64,000 bases of DNA from Hypericibacter sp963696655 (lineage in GTDB: Bacteria > Pseudomonadota > Alphaproteobacteria > Dongiales > Dongiaceae), in the NCBI GenBank assembly GCA_963696655.1, contig CAVOLB010000097.1, positions 1 to 64,000 of the forward strand, written 5' to 3'. Under the pieces are notes generated by a model. The model was not told where the DNA came from. It saw only the letters and a program-made list of their open reading frames with translations, and did no database searches. Made by a program: the position numbers and the translations under genes. Positions 19,653-28,884 of this stretch are shown one piece after another. Each line of letters starts with the position of its first letter. Positions within the stretch are counted from its first letter, which is position 1.

Positions 19653-20822
19653 ATGGCGGGCGCGGCCCGCAAGGGCAAGGCGGGCAAGGACGGCCTGGCC
19701 AAACCCAAGATCAAATCAACGGCCGGAGCCGGCGAACGCGAAAGCGATCGCCGGCTCTATCTTTTTCCGGAGGGCATTCTCTCCGGTGCGGCCGCGCGCG
19801 ATGCCGTCAAGGCGGGGCAGGCCCTGAGGCTCGCCGGGGGACCGCTCGCCTTCAGCCATATCGAGCTGATCGAGCGCGATGCGAAGACGCGGGCCTCGCA
19901 GGCGTTCGGCCTGCCGGCGTTCGAGCGCTGGATGGCGGGCCAGCCGGTGGCGCGTCGTCGGGCGCTCGGCAAGAGGTTGGAACAGCTCACCGCGGCCCGG
20001 CCGCGCTTCGCCGGGCTTTCGATGGACCGGCCGCGCATCATGGGCGTCATCAATGTCACGCCCGACAGCTTCTCCGACGGCGGGCGGTTCCTCGATGCGG
20101 GGCTGGCGATCGCCCACGGCCGGGCGCTGATCGAGGCCGGCGCCGAGATCCTCGATATCGGCGGCGAATCGACGAGGCCCGGCGCCGAGCCGGTCTCGCC
20201 CGAGGAAGAGATCCGGCGCGTGGTGCCGGTGATCGCGGCGCTGCGGACGAGCGGCGTCGCGCTCTCGATCGACACGCGCCATGCGCGCGTCATGGCGGCG
20301 GCGGTCGCGGCGGGGGCGAGGATCGTCAACGATGTGACGGCGTTGGCCGGCGATCCCGACAGCCTGCGCGTCGCGGCCGAGAGCGGCGCCGGCGTCGTGC
20401 TCATGCATATGCAGGGCGAGCCGCGCACGATGCAGAAGAATCCCCGCTATCGCGAGGCGGCGCTCGATCTCTGCGATTATTTCGCCGAGCGGCTCGAGGC
20501 CGCCGAGGCGGCGGGGCTGTCGCGCCGGCGCATCGCCATCGATCCCGGCATCGGCTTCGGCAAGGCGATCGCGCATAACCGGGACATCCTCAACCGCCTG
20601 GCGCTGCTCCACGGGCTGGGCTGCCCGATCCTGCTCGGCGTCTCGCGCAAGAGCTTCATCGCCAAGCTCAGCCGCGGCGAGGACCCGGCCCATCGCCTGC
20701 CCGGCTCGCTGGCGGCGGCCCTCTGGGGGCTGCAGGCCGGGGTCCAGATGATCCGCGTCCATGACGTGGCCGAGACCGCCCAGGCGATGGCGGTGTGGCA
20801 GGCGCTGGCAGCGGGCAAGTGA
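19653..20822 (+). CDS. folP: Dihydropteroate synthase
   Basis: This 389-residue protein carries a complete DHPS TIM barrel from about residue 125: IMGVINVTPDSFSDGGRF, then EILDIGGESTRPGAEPVS, DTRHARVM, NDVTALAGD, and IDPGIGFGKAIAHNRDIL with GVSRKSF. DHPS condenses p-aminobenzoate with dihydropterin pyrophosphate and is the sulfonamide target. The first 120 residues are a basic extension (GKAGKDGLAKPKIKS) followed by an unassigned domain; extensions of this kind occur in alphaproteobacterial FolP. It starts nine bases after ftsH and precedes glmM, a conserved order. Confidence 0.93.
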   Translation: MAGAARKGKAGKDGLAKPKIKSTAGAGERESDRRLYLFPEGILSGAAARDAVKAGQALRLAGGPLAFSHIELIERDAKTRASQAFGLPAFERWMAGQPVARRRALGKRLEQLTAARPRFAGLSMDRPRIMGVINVTPDSFSDGGRFLDAGLAIAHGRALIEAGAEILDIGGESTRPGAEPVSPEEEIRRVVPVIAALRTSGVALSIDTRHARVMAAAVAAGARIVNDVTALAGDPDSLRVAAESGAGVVLMHMQGEPRTMQKNPRYREAALDLCDYFAERLEAAEAAGLSRRRIAIDPGIGFGKAIAHNRDILNRLALLHGLGCPILLGVSRKSFIAKLSRGEDPAHRLPGSLAAALWGLQAGVQMIRVHDVAETAQAMAVWQALAAGK

Positions 20823-20893
20823 GCGCGGTCGTTGCGCTGACATGCAAAGTTTCGAGCGAGATCGATGATGGGAGTTGTCGTGCGGACTTGAAG

Positions 20894-21008
20894 CAACCCC
20901 TCCCCCTACCCCCTCCCGCAAGGGAAGGGGGTGAGTTTCATTCTTGTTTTCTTCACCCCCTTCCCCGACGGCGAAGCCGTCGAGCGGGAGGGGGTAGGGG
21001 GAGGGTTG
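20894..21008. repeat. GC-rich palindromic intergenic repeat
   Basis: Near-perfect arms of about 25 bases (20894-20918 and 20984-21008), with a core of CCCCCTCCC type sequence, enclose two further short hairpins (GACGGCGAAGCCGTC is one). It lies in the 289-base folP-glmM spacer and belongs to the same C-rich family as the repeats at 1396 and 22501. Confidence 0.8.
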
Positions 21009-21111
21009 GTTGCTGCGGGTCGCCGCCGCCAGCCCGGAAATCGCACGGCCTTGATGGGGCCACACTGCTAGACTGTTCTCGTTAGAGGCGAAACGGAATC
21101 GACAGGCTTTC

Positions 21112-22458
21112 ATGACGCGCAAACTCTTCGGCACCGACGGCATCCGGGGCAAGGCCAACAGCGAGCCGGTCACCGCGATGACCGCGCTCAAGCTCGCCAT
21201 GGCGGCGGGCGCCGAGTTCACCCGCGGCAGCCATCGCCACCGGGTGGTGATCGGCAAGGACACGCGGCTTTCGGGCTACATGCTGCAGCCGGCGCTCACC
21301 TCCGGCTTCGTGGCCATGGGCATGGATGTGATCCAGCTGGGACCGATGCCGACGCCCGCCATCGCCATGCTGACGCGCTCCCTGCGCGCCGATCTGGGCG
21401 TGATGATCTCCGCCTCGCACAATCCTTACGAGGATAACGGGATCAAGCTGTTCGGCCCCGACGGCTACAAGCTCTCCGACGAGGTCGAAGCGCGCATCGA
21501 GGCGCGCATGGAAGCTCACGAGACGCTGCCGATGGCGGCACCGGCCGAGCTCGGCCGCGCCCTGCAGCTCGAAGATGCGCCCGGCCGCTATACCGAGGCG
21601 GTCAAGCGCAGCTTCCCGAAATCGCTCAAGCTCGACGGCCTCAAGATCGTGGTTGATTGCGCCCATGGCGCCGCCTATCGCGTGGCGCCGACGGTGCTGT
21701 GGGAGCTGGGCGCCGAGGTGGTGGCGATCGGCGTCGCGCCCGACGGCTTCAACATCAATCGGGACTGCGGCGCCACGGCACCGGCCGCCCTGCAAGCCCG
21801 CGTGGTTGCGGAAAAGGCCGATCTCGGCCTGGCGCTCGACGGCGATGCCGACCGGCTGATCCTGGTGGATGAAAAGGGCCGGATCGTCGATGGCGACCAG
21901 ATCATGGCGCTGATCGCGCGCTCCTGGATGGAGCATGACCGGCTGCGCGGCGGGGCCGTGGTGGCCACGGTCATGTCCAATCTCGGGCTCGAGCGCTTCC
22001 TCGCCGGGCTCAAGCTGAAATTGCTGCGCACGCCGGTCGGCGACCGCTATGTGGTGGAGCGCATGCGCGCCGAGGGCTGCAATGTCGGCGGCGAGCAGTC
22101 GGGCCACATCATCCTGAGCGACTATGGCACCACGGGCGACGGGCTGATCGCGGCCCTGCAGCTCCTGGCCGTCATCGTGCGCGGGGCCAAGCCGGTGTCC
22201 GAGACGGCGCGGCTGTTCCAGCCGCTGCCGCAGCTCCTGAAGAACCTCAAATTCAACGGCGGCCAGCCGCTCGAGCGCGACGAGGTGAAGGCCGCGATCA
22301 AAGGCGGCGAGGCGGCGCTGGGCGATCGCGGCCGCGTGCTGATCCGCAAATCCGGCACCGAGCCCGTGATCCGCATCATGGCCGAGGGCGAGGACGAGGC
22401 GCTGGTCGGCCGCGTGGTCGAGGACATCGCGCAGGCGATCCAGCGCGCGACGAAGTAA
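21112..22458 (+). CDS. glmM: Phosphoglucosamine mutase
   Basis: This 448-residue enzyme converts glucosamine-6-phosphate to glucosamine-1-phosphate for peptidoglycan and lipopolysaccharide. It starts with the family signature KLFGTDGIRGKAN. The catalytic phosphoserine loop is MISASHNPYEDNGIKLFG near residues 100-117. The metal loop DGDADRLILVDEKG lies near 243, the sugar-specificity loop GGEQSGHI near 325 and the phosphate-binding RKSGTEPVIRIM near 413. The gene closes the conserved ftsH-folP-glmM block. Confidence 0.97.
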   Translation: MTRKLFGTDGIRGKANSEPVTAMTALKLAMAAGAEFTRGSHRHRVVIGKDTRLSGYMLQPALTSGFVAMGMDVIQLGPMPTPAIAMLTRSLRADLGVMISASHNPYEDNGIKLFGPDGYKLSDEVEARIEARMEAHETLPMAAPAELGRALQLEDAPGRYTEAVKRSFPKSLKLDGLKIVVDCAHGAAYRVAPTVLWELGAEVVAIGVAPDGFNINRDCGATAPAALQARVVAEKADLGLALDGDADRLILVDEKGRIVDGDQIMALIARSWMEHDRLRGGAVVATVMSNLGLERFLAGLKLKLLRTPVGDRYVVERMRAEGCNVGGEQSGHIILSDYGTTGDGLIAALQLLAVIVRGAKPVSETARLFQPLPQLLKNLKFNGGQPLERDEVKAAIKGGEAALGDRGRVLIRKSGTEPVIRIMAEGEDEALVGRVVEDIAQAIQRATK

Positions 22459-22500
22459 GGCTCAACTGCGGTTGTCCTCGGATAGATCGAGCTTGTAGCT

Positions 22501-22612
22501 CACCCCCCACCCCAGCCTCCCCCTCAAGGGGGGAGGGGCCAGAGCGAGATTCTGATTTGCAGCGAATCCCTTTCTTCACCTCCCCCCTTGAGGGGGAGGC
22601 TGGGGTGGGGGG
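22501..22612. repeat. GC-rich palindrome with arms of about 34 bp
   Basis: Arms at about 22503-22536 and 22579-22612 are essentially perfect complements (core CCCCAGCCTCCCCCT paired with AGGGGGAGGCTGGGG). The spacer of about 42 bases contains TTCTGATTTGCAGCGAATCC. The repeat separates the convergent glmM and mocR genes and could form a very stable cruciform or hairpin. Confidence 0.85.
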
Positions 22613-22641
22613 AGCCACAGACTCCGCTTTTCGCCGCCGCT

Positions 22642-24042
22642 TCACACCACCGAGAGATAAGGCTCCGGCGCCGCCACCAGCAGCCCCGCCAGCTCGCCCA
22701 GCGCGCGCGCCAGGCAGGCGCGGTCGCTCGCAGCACCGAGGCAGATGCGCACGGCCTGCTCCTTGGTGCGCGTCACGGCGAAGGCGCCGATCGGCGTGAC
22801 CGGCGCGCCCTTGGCGGCGGCGGCGATCGCGAAATCGTCGGCGCGCCAGGGATCGGAGAGCCGCAACCAGCCATGGAGCCCGACGGGGTTGGCGCGCCAG
22901 CCCAGCGCCCCCAGGGCATGGCGCGCGAGATTCTGGCGCGCGCGGGCTTCCTGGCGCCGCCCTTCGGCGAGGCGATGGGCGGTGCCGTCGGCGATCAGGC
23001 GGCGCGCGATCTCGGCCAGGATCGGCGAGGCCATCCACACCGTCGCCTGCATCGCCGGCAGGAAGCGATCGCTCTGCCCCGCGGGCACCACGAGATAACC
23101 GATGCGCAACCCCGGCGCGATGCATTTGGAGAGGCTGGTCAGGTAATAGCCCTGCGTCGGCGCGAAGGTCGAGAGCGGCGGCGGCGCGTTGTCGATCAGA
23201 TAGCCATAGACATCGTCCTCGATGATGGCGACGCCGTGACGCTCGGCGATGTCGGCGATCCGCCGCCGGCGCTCGACCGGCATCATCGTGCCGGTCGGGT
23301 TCTGCATCGTCGGCATGCAATAGAGGGCGCGGGGCGATCCCTGGCGGCAGGCGGCCTCGAAGGCTTCGGGAATGAGCCCCTCCGAATCCATCGCCACGCC
23401 CTGGATGCGCAAGCGCTGCATCCGCGCCAGCGTGCGCACGCCCGGATAGGTGAGCGCCTCGGTCAACAGCGTGTCGCCCGGCTCGAGCAGCGTGTTGAAC
23501 GCGACCGCGGTGCCATGCTGGCCGCCGCAGGTGACGAGCAGGCGCTCGGCCTCGGCCGCGACTCCGCCCATCGCCACCCATTCGGCGCCGGCGGCGCGAT
23601 GCTCGGGCATGCCTTCATGGGTCTGATAGGCGAGCAACGCTTCGATGTTCTCGGCCGCGATCGCGGTCATGGCACGATTGATGCTGTCGTCCTGCGCCAG
23701 GCGCGGCGCAAAATTATGGCGCATGTCGGCGATCAAGGGCGTGTTCGGCCGATGCTCCGCCTTTCGGCTCATGGCGAAGAGCGCATTGCCGCGATCGGGC
23801 TGGCCCCGCACATAGGTGCCGCGCCCGACCTCGCCGCCCACCAGCCCGCGCCGCGCCGCCTCGGCATAGGCGCGCGTGATGGTGCCGACGGTGACGCCCA
23901 GCGAATCTGCCAGCGCGCGATGCGTCGGCAGCTGGTCGCCGGCCCCGAGCCGTCCGGCTTCGATGTCGCTGGCGAGCGCGTCGGCGATGGCGATGTAGCG
24001 GGGACCCGTGCGTCCCGCGAGTTCGGGCGACCACATTGTCAT
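22642..24042 (-). CDS. MocR-type regulator (GntR winged helix fused to PLP aminotransferase-like domain)
   Basis: This 466-residue protein has a GntR winged helix at about residues 10-80 (YIAIADALASDIEAGRLGAGDQLPTHRALADSLGVTVGTITRAYAEAARRG in form). An aminotransferase class I fold follows, with YCMPTMQNPTGTMM and SLSKCIAPGLRIGYL, the latter carrying the PLP lysine. MocR proteins sense PLP or amino-acid derivatives and usually control a divergent gene. Here the divergent unit is phzF-azlC-azlD, the likely target. The ATG at 24042 lies inside a palindrome, which suggests autoregulation. It could be named PdxR-like, but no pdx genes are nearby. Confidence 0.9.
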   Translation of the reverse strand: MTMWSPELAGRTGPRYIAIADALASDIEAGRLGAGDQLPTHRALADSLGVTVGTITRAYAEAARRGLVGGEVGRGTYVRGQPDRGNALFAMSRKAEHRPNTPLIADMRHNFAPRLAQDDSINRAMTAIAAENIEALLAYQTHEGMPEHRAAGAEWVAMGGVAAEAERLLVTCGGQHGTAVAFNTLLEPGDTLLTEALTYPGVRTLARMQRLRIQGVAMDSEGLIPEAFEAACRQGSPRALYCMPTMQNPTGTMMPVERRRRIADIAERHGVAIIEDDVYGYLIDNAPPPLSTFAPTQGYYLTSLSKCIAPGLRIGYLVVPAGQSDRFLPAMQATVWMASPILAEIARRLIADGTAHRLAEGRRQEARARQNLARHALGALGWRANPVGLHGWLRLSDPWRADDFAIAAAAKGAPVTPIGAFAVTRTKEQAVRICLGAASDRACLARALGELAGLLVAAPEPYLSVV

Positions 24043-24051
24043 GATGACAAT
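24035..24051. promoter_or_regulatory. Candidate MocR operator (17-bp palindrome)
   Basis: ATTGTCAT and ATGACAAT are perfect inverted arms around a single central G. The palindrome overlaps the start of the mocR gene in the 230-base divergent spacer to phzF. Its position and symmetry suit a dimeric GntR-family DNA-binding domain. A role as binding site is inferred. Confidence 0.5.
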
Positions 24052-24272
24052 CCACACATTGACGAAGAATTCGAGAGGATTGTATTCATTGATCGCCGGC
24101 ACGCAACCCCGATTGTCGTCGTGGATGTTCAGGGGTCGGCCGCGAAAACTGCAGGGCTCGCGCAAGCGCGCTTTGCCGCTCAAGAAAAAGCGCCCGTGAT
24201 AAAGAGGCGCCGGGGACAAAGGCGACCGCGACGCGGAGCCTGCCGCGACTGGATTTGCTCCAGGAGACCGAC

Positions 24273-25067
24273 ATGGAACTGGCGATCTATCAGATCGACG
24301 CCTTCGCCGAGCGGCGCTTCGCCGGCAACCCCGCGGCCGTCGTGCCGCTGTCCTCATGGCTGCCGGACGCGACGCTGCAGGCGATCGCGGCCGAGAACAA
24401 TCTCGCCGAGACGGCGTTCTTCGTGCGCGAGAACGGCAAGAGCGGCAGCGACTTCCATCTGCGCTGGTTCACGCCGACGGTCGAGGTCGATCTCTGCGGC
24501 CATGCGACGCTGGCCTCGGGCTATGTGATCTCGACCTATCTCGAGCCGGGCCGCGCGCAGATGAGCTTCCGCTCGCGCGGCGGCATGCTGGGCGTGACGC
24601 GACGCGGCGACAGGCTGGCGCTCGATTTTCCGATCTACCCGCCCGAGAAGACGGCGATGCCGGCGGGCATCGAGAAGGCGCTGGGTCGCAAGCCGGCCCG
24701 GATGCTGGCCGTGCATCAATGGCTCGCGGTCTATGACAGCGAGGCCGAGGTCGCGAATCTGAAGCCCGACATGGCGGCGATCGTGGCGCTGGGCAAGGAC
24801 GGCATCATCGCGACGGCCCCGGGCGAGACGAGCGACTATGTCTGCCGCTATTTCGCGCCTCATGCCGGCATTCCCGAAGATCCCGCGACGGGCTCCGCGC
24901 AATGCGTGACGGTGCCCTACTGGGCCGAGCGGCTGGGCAAGACGAAACTGACGGGCCGGCAGATCTCGTCGCGCGTCGGCACCTTCCAGTGCGAGCTCAA
25001 GGGCGGGCGCGTCGAGATCGCGGGGCGCTGCGTCGCCTATCTCGAGGGCAAGATTCATGTCGATTGA
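24273..25067 (+). CDS. PhzF-family isomerase/epimerase
   Basis: This 264-residue protein belongs to the PhzF (diaminopimelate-epimerase fold) family. It has YQIDAFAERRFAGNPAAVVPL at the start, AENNLAETAFFV with the catalytic Glu, LRWFTPTVEVDLCGHATLA, and EDPATGSAQCVTVPYWAERLG near the end. The substrate is unknown; the family includes phenazine-pathway isomerase and uncharacterised enzymes. Its stop overlaps azlC by 11 bases, so it is co-translated with a branched-chain amino-acid exporter, which hints at an amino-acid-like substrate. Confidence 0.92.
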   Translation: MELAIYQIDAFAERRFAGNPAAVVPLSSWLPDATLQAIAAENNLAETAFFVRENGKSGSDFHLRWFTPTVEVDLCGHATLASGYVISTYLEPGRAQMSFRSRGGMLGVTRRGDRLALDFPIYPPEKTAMPAGIEKALGRKPARMLAVHQWLAVYDSEAEVANLKPDMAAIVALGKDGIIATAPGETSDYVCRYFAPHAGIPEDPATGSAQCVTVPYWAERLGKTKLTGRQISSRVGTFQCELKGGRVEIAGRCVAYLEGKIHVD

Positions 25068-25785
25068 GGAGACCCGGCGCGCGCCCGAGCCACTTCCGGG
25101 CGCGCGCTGGACCCAGGACTTCATGCTGGGCCTCTGGCATATCGCGCCGCTGATGGTGGGTGCCGCGCCGTTCGGCCTGCTCATGGGCGCGCTCGCGGCC
25201 CATAAGGGGTTCGGGCCGCTGGAGATGGTGCTGATGAGCGGTGCCGTCTTCGCCGGCGCCTCGCAATTCGTGGCGATGGATCTGTGGCGCGATCCGATCC
25301 CGATGCTGACGATCATCCTCGCCACGGCGATGGTCAATCTGCGCCATGTGATCATGGGTGCCGCGATGCAGCCGGTGATGGGGCGCTTCGGCCGTTTCCA
25401 GTCGCTGGCGGCGCTCTTCGTGATGGCCGACGAGATCTGGGCCCTCTCGATGCGCCGCGCGGCCGAGGGTGCGTTGACGCCGGCCTATTATCTGGGCTTG
25501 AGCGCCTTGTTCTACGTGAACTGGCTGTTCTGGACCGCGATCGGCACCGTCGTCGGCGGTGTCATCGAGAATCCGGCGCGCTATGGATTCGACTTCGCCT
25601 TCACCGCGGTCTTCCTGATTTTGATCACCGGCATGTGGCGCGGCCGCGCCAGCATCGCGCCGCTGGCCGCAAGCGCCGGCGTGGCGCTCGCCGCTCATGC
25701 CTGGCTGCCGGGCGTCTGGTACATCCTCCTGGGCGGCATCGCCGGTGCCCTCGCCGGCGCCTTTTCGGGCTCGAAGAGATCATGA
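25057..25785 (+). CDS. azlC: AzlC-type branched-chain amino-acid exporter, large subunit
   Basis: This 242-residue membrane protein has the AzlC signature APFGLLMGALAAHKGFGPLEMVLMSGAVFAGASQFVAMDLW and a set of hydrophobic segments, several in the C-terminal half (for example FAFTAVFLILITGMW). AzlC with AzlD exports branched-chain amino acids or analogues. It overlaps both phzF and azlD. MocR control from the divergent gene is likely. Confidence 0.92.
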   Translation: MSIEETRRAPEPLPGARWTQDFMLGLWHIAPLMVGAAPFGLLMGALAAHKGFGPLEMVLMSGAVFAGASQFVAMDLWRDPIPMLTIILATAMVNLRHVIMGAAMQPVMGRFGRFQSLAALFVMADEIWALSMRRAAEGALTPAYYLGLSALFYVNWLFWTAIGTVVGGVIENPARYGFDFAFTAVFLILITGMWRGRASIAPLAASAGVALAAHAWLPGVWYILLGGIAGALAGAFSGSKRS

Positions 25786-26084
25786 TCGTCGATACGAACA
25801 CCCTGCTGACGATCCTCGGCATGGGCGCCGTCACCTATGCGACGCGTGTCGGTGGCTATGCGCTGCTACGCCTCATCCCCGTCCAGGGGCGCCTCAAGGC
25901 CGGTCTCGAAGCCGTGCCGGTGGCCATCCTGACCGCGATCATCGCGCCCGCCGTGCTGGCGGCGGGGCTGGCCGACGCGCTGGCGGCGCTCGTCACCGTC
26001 CTCCTCGCCTTGCGCCTTCCCATGCTCGTCGCCTTCATCGGCGGCGTCGGCTCGGTGATCCTGCTGCGCTGGCTGATCGGTTAG
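25782..26084 (+). CDS. azlD: AzlD-type exporter small subunit
   Basis: This 100-residue membrane protein has three to four hydrophobic segments and the AzlD features TILGMGAVTYATRVGGYALL and VAILTAIIAPAVLAAG. It overlaps azlC in an ATGA junction, the usual arrangement for this two-gene exporter. No terminator is obvious downstream. Confidence 0.9.
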   Translation: MIVDTNTLLTILGMGAVTYATRVGGYALLRLIPVQGRLKAGLEAVPVAILTAIIAPAVLAAGLADALAALVTVLLALRLPMLVAFIGGVGSVILLRWLIG

Positions 26085-26216
26085 GCATCGTCTCCGGTCA
26101 AAGCCGGCTGCCTTCGTCCGGTCCGACACCGTTCATTCCCTCCTGTGGATCGCGTCACGAAGCTGCAACCGAATCCAAGCTAGGAGATGGGCTGGACGGA
26201 ACATTGCGGAGCGGCC

Positions 26217-27080
26217 ATGCCCAGCCATCACGTGATTCAGATCACCGATCTGCATCTCAGCGCCGAACGGGCCTACAATTACGCGAGCTGGATCGCCTGT
26301 CTCGATCATATCAACATCGAGCGGCCCGATTTCGTGGCGGTGACCGGAGACCTCGTGCTGGACGATCCGGATCATGCGCCGGATCACGCCTTCGTCCGCG
26401 CCGAGCTCGATCGGATCGAGGTGCCTTGGGCGGCGCTGCCTGGCAATCACGATATGGGCGATACCGGTCCACGTCCCTATATGGGGCAGTGGATCACCGA
26501 AGAACGTCGGCAGCGATATCTCGGTCACTACGGCGCCGACCGGTGGAGCCGCGACCTCGGCGACTGGCGCCTGCTCGGGCTCAATGCCCAATTGATGGGA
26601 AGCGGGCTTTCGGCCGAGGAGGAGCAGCTGGACTGGTTGAGATCGGAGGCAGAGGGCGCGCAAGGCAGGCCCTTGGCGCTTTTCCTCCACAAGCCGCTCT
26701 TCGTCGATCATCCGGAAGAGGCGGGCGACCCGGTCTGGTGCGTGCTTCGCGAAGGCCGGCGGCCGGCGCTCGACCTGCTGAGCGGCAGCAATCTCAGGCT
26801 CGTCGCCTGCGGCCATGCCCATCACTACCGCACGCTCAATTTCGGCAGGACCGCGATGGTTTGGGCGCCCAGCACGGCGCAGATCATCAATAACGAGATC
26901 GCGCCGTTCCGGGGGTTGCACGAGCCAGGCCTGGTCCATTACCGCTTCGAGGATGACAAGGTCGAGTACGGGCTGGTGAAGCCGTTGGGCCTGGCCGTCA
27001 GCGACCTGACCGAGATCGTCGAGCGCCATGGCACGATGCGAAACGCGCCGGCCTTCCCATTGGAACTGACGCAGACCTAG
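26217..27080 (+). CDS. Calcineurin-like metallophosphodiesterase (GpdQ/CpdA type)
   Basis: This 287-residue protein has the dinuclear-metal motifs of class III phosphodiesterases: QITDLHLSAERAYN near the start, then VTGDLVLDD, LPGNHDMGD, FLHKPLF and CGHAHHYRTLNFG. This pattern suits GpdQ-type glycerophosphodiesterase or cyclic-AMP phosphodiesterase. GGAG lies five bases before the ATG at 26217, better spaced than for an upstream ATG at 26187. It is convergent with an ABC importer operon and both stop codons share the sequence CTAG. In related bacteria such enzymes sit beside organophosphate or polyamine-like importers, but the true substrate is unknown. Confidence 0.88.
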   Translation: MPSHHVIQITDLHLSAERAYNYASWIACLDHINIERPDFVAVTGDLVLDDPDHAPDHAFVRAELDRIEVPWAALPGNHDMGDTGPRPYMGQWITEERRQRYLGHYGADRWSRDLGDWRLLGLNAQLMGSGLSAEEEQLDWLRSEAEGAQGRPLALFLHKPLFVDHPEEAGDPVWCVLREGRRPALDLLSGSNLRLVACGHAHHYRTLNFGRTAMVWAPSTAQIINNEIAPFRGLHEPGLVHYRFEDDKVEYGLVKPLGLAVSDLTEIVERHGTMRNAPAFPLELTQT

Positions 27081-28096
27081 ATCTCCCGGACATCCGAGGC
27101 GCGCAGACGGATTCGGATCCTGCTGCCGATCGGCAGCGGGCCGATGCTCGGACGGTTGAGGGCATCCATTTTCAGCGGCACCGAGGCCGAGGTCAGCGAA
27201 TAGCGCACCACGGTCCCCAGCAGCTTGACGCCGCATATGACGGCCGCGGTCTCGAAGGCCGCGTCGGTCGAATGGCCGTTGGCTTCGGCCGGATCGACAA
27301 CCTCGAAGGATTCCGGATGTACCGCCCAGGTGGTGGCGGCGCGGTGGTTGAAGACCCGCTCGACCGTCGCCGGCGCCAGAATGTTGAAATCCCCGATGAA
27401 GGCGGCGACGGCCTCGCTTGCCGGCCGTCCATAGATCTCGCGGGGCGAGCCGATCTGCGCCAGCCGGCCGCCCTGCATGACGGCGATGCGGTCGCCGATG
27501 ACCAGGGCCTCCTCCTGGTCGTGGGTGACGAGCACCGCCGTAAAGCCGATCTCCTGCTGCAGGCGTCTCAATTCGTCGCGCAACCGCTTGCGGATCTGGG
27601 CGTCGAGGGCCGACATCGGCTCGTCGAGGAGAAGGAGGTCGGGCTCGAGCACCAAAGCGCGGGCCAATGCGACGCGTTGCTTCTGGCCGCCCGAAAGCTG
27701 ATGCGGCCGCGCCTTGGCCCTTTCCTTCAGCTCCATCAGCTCGATCATCGCGCCGACCCGGCGCAGGATCTCCCTTCTCTCCAAGCGCTTCTGCTCAAGG
27801 CCGAACGCGAGATTCTGCTCGACGTTCATGTTGGGGAACAAGGCATAGTGCTGCATGACCATGCCGATCCGGCGGTCCTTGGGCGGCAGCGGAATGAGGT
27901 CGCGACCGGCCAGCAGCAGCGTTCCGGAATCGGGATGCACCAGCCCGGCGATGGCGCGGAGCAGCGTGGTCTTGCCGCAGCCCGAAGGTCCGACCAGCAC
28001 GCACATCTCGCCCCGCTCGATGTCGAGGTCGATGGCGTCGAACACCCTGACGCCGTCGAACCGCTTGGAGAGGCCTCTCAACTCGACGAAGCTCAT
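27077..28096 (-). CDS. ABC transporter ATP-binding protein (PotA/PhnT/FbpC-like)
   Basis: This 339-residue ATPase has Walker A GPSGCGKTTLLR near residue 37, signature LSGGQKQRVALARAL near 135, Walker B LLLLDEPMSALD near 155 and the H-loop VTHDQEEAL. The last 100 residues form a TOBE-type regulatory domain. It is the third transporter gene after two permeases and overlaps the preceding one by four bases. The domain build suits importers for polyamines, iron or 2-aminoethylphosphonate. Confidence 0.93.
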   Translation of the reverse strand: MSFVELRGLSKRFDGVRVFDAIDLDIERGEMCVLVGPSGCGKTTLLRAIAGLVHPDSGTLLLAGRDLIPLPPKDRRIGMVMQHYALFPNMNVEQNLAFGLEQKRLERREILRRVGAMIELMELKERAKARPHQLSGGQKQRVALARALVLEPDLLLLDEPMSALDAQIRKRLRDELRRLQQEIGFTAVLVTHDQEEALVIGDRIAVMQGGRLAQIGSPREIYGRPASEAVAAFIGDFNILAPATVERVFNHRAATTWAVHPESFEVVDPAEANGHSTDAAFETAAVICGVKLLGTVVRYSLTSASVPLKMDALNRPSIGPLPIGSRIRIRLRASDVREI

Positions 28097-28884
28097 GCCT
28101 GGTCCTTCCGCCGCGTCAAGGCGGCAATCACCGCGCTCGAGAGCGTCCACACAACGACGAAATAGACGGTCACGACCACGCTGGTGAGCCGGCCGCTGCC
28201 CTCGCGCAACACATTCATGAAGACCTGCAAGGTGGGATAGAGACCACCCACCAGCAGGTTGGCATAGACGAACTCGCTGATCGCCAGGGTGAAATTCATC
28301 ATCAGGCCGATCATGAGGCCGCGGGCGACCGAAGGCAGGACCACCCGCCTCATGATGGCGAGATCGCCCGCGCCGACCAGATAGCCGGCCTCGATGATGT
28401 CCTGCACCGCGATGGCGCGAAGATTGTTCTTGATCGGCACGTAGTAGAAGGACGCTCCGAGCGGCACATAGCCCAGGATCAGGATCAAGGGCGTGCCGTT
28501 CAACTGGACCCCATACTGGCCCGAATAGATTCGCAGCAGGCCCAGCGCCAATACGATCCCCGGAACCGCATAAGGCAGGATAACCAGCGCGCCCAGCCAG
28601 CGGTCGAGCGCCGGCAGGTAGCAATGTCCGGCCAATATGGCCGGAACCGTCACCAGCGCCGAGGCGAACATCGCGCCGAAGGCGACCAGAAGCGAGTGTG
28701 CCAGCGCCTGGTCGAATCGCGGGTCGGCGAAAATGCGCCATGCCCACGCCATCGTGAAGCTCTCGGGCAGGACCGTGCCGTTCCATTCGGTCGCGAAGGC
28801 GTTGAGCGCCACGGCGGCGACCGGCAGAAGCTGAAGCACCACGAAACCGCCGATCGCGAGCCCAGGCAGGCCGATGCGGCTCAT
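28093..28884 (-). CDS. ABC transporter permease (PotC/PhnV-like)
   Basis: This 263-residue membrane protein has about six hydrophobic segments, the first being LAIGGFVVLQLLPVAAVALNAF. The binding-protein-dependent transport EAA loop is around YLVGAGDLAIMRRVVLPSVARGLMIG. It overlaps its neighbours by four bases on each side, showing tight coupling. It pairs with the other permease to form the membrane channel. Confidence 0.92.
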   Translation of the reverse strand: MSRIGLPGLAIGGFVVLQLLPVAAVALNAFATEWNGTVLPESFTMAWAWRIFADPRFDQALAHSLLVAFGAMFASALVTVPAILAGHCYLPALDRWLGALVILPYAVPGIVLALGLLRIYSGQYGVQLNGTPLILILGYVPLGASFYYVPIKNNLRAIAVQDIIEAGYLVGAGDLAIMRRVVLPSVARGLMIGLMMNFTLAISEFVYANLLVGGLYPTLQVFMNVLREGSGRLTSVVVTVYFVVVWTLSSAVIAALTRRKDQA

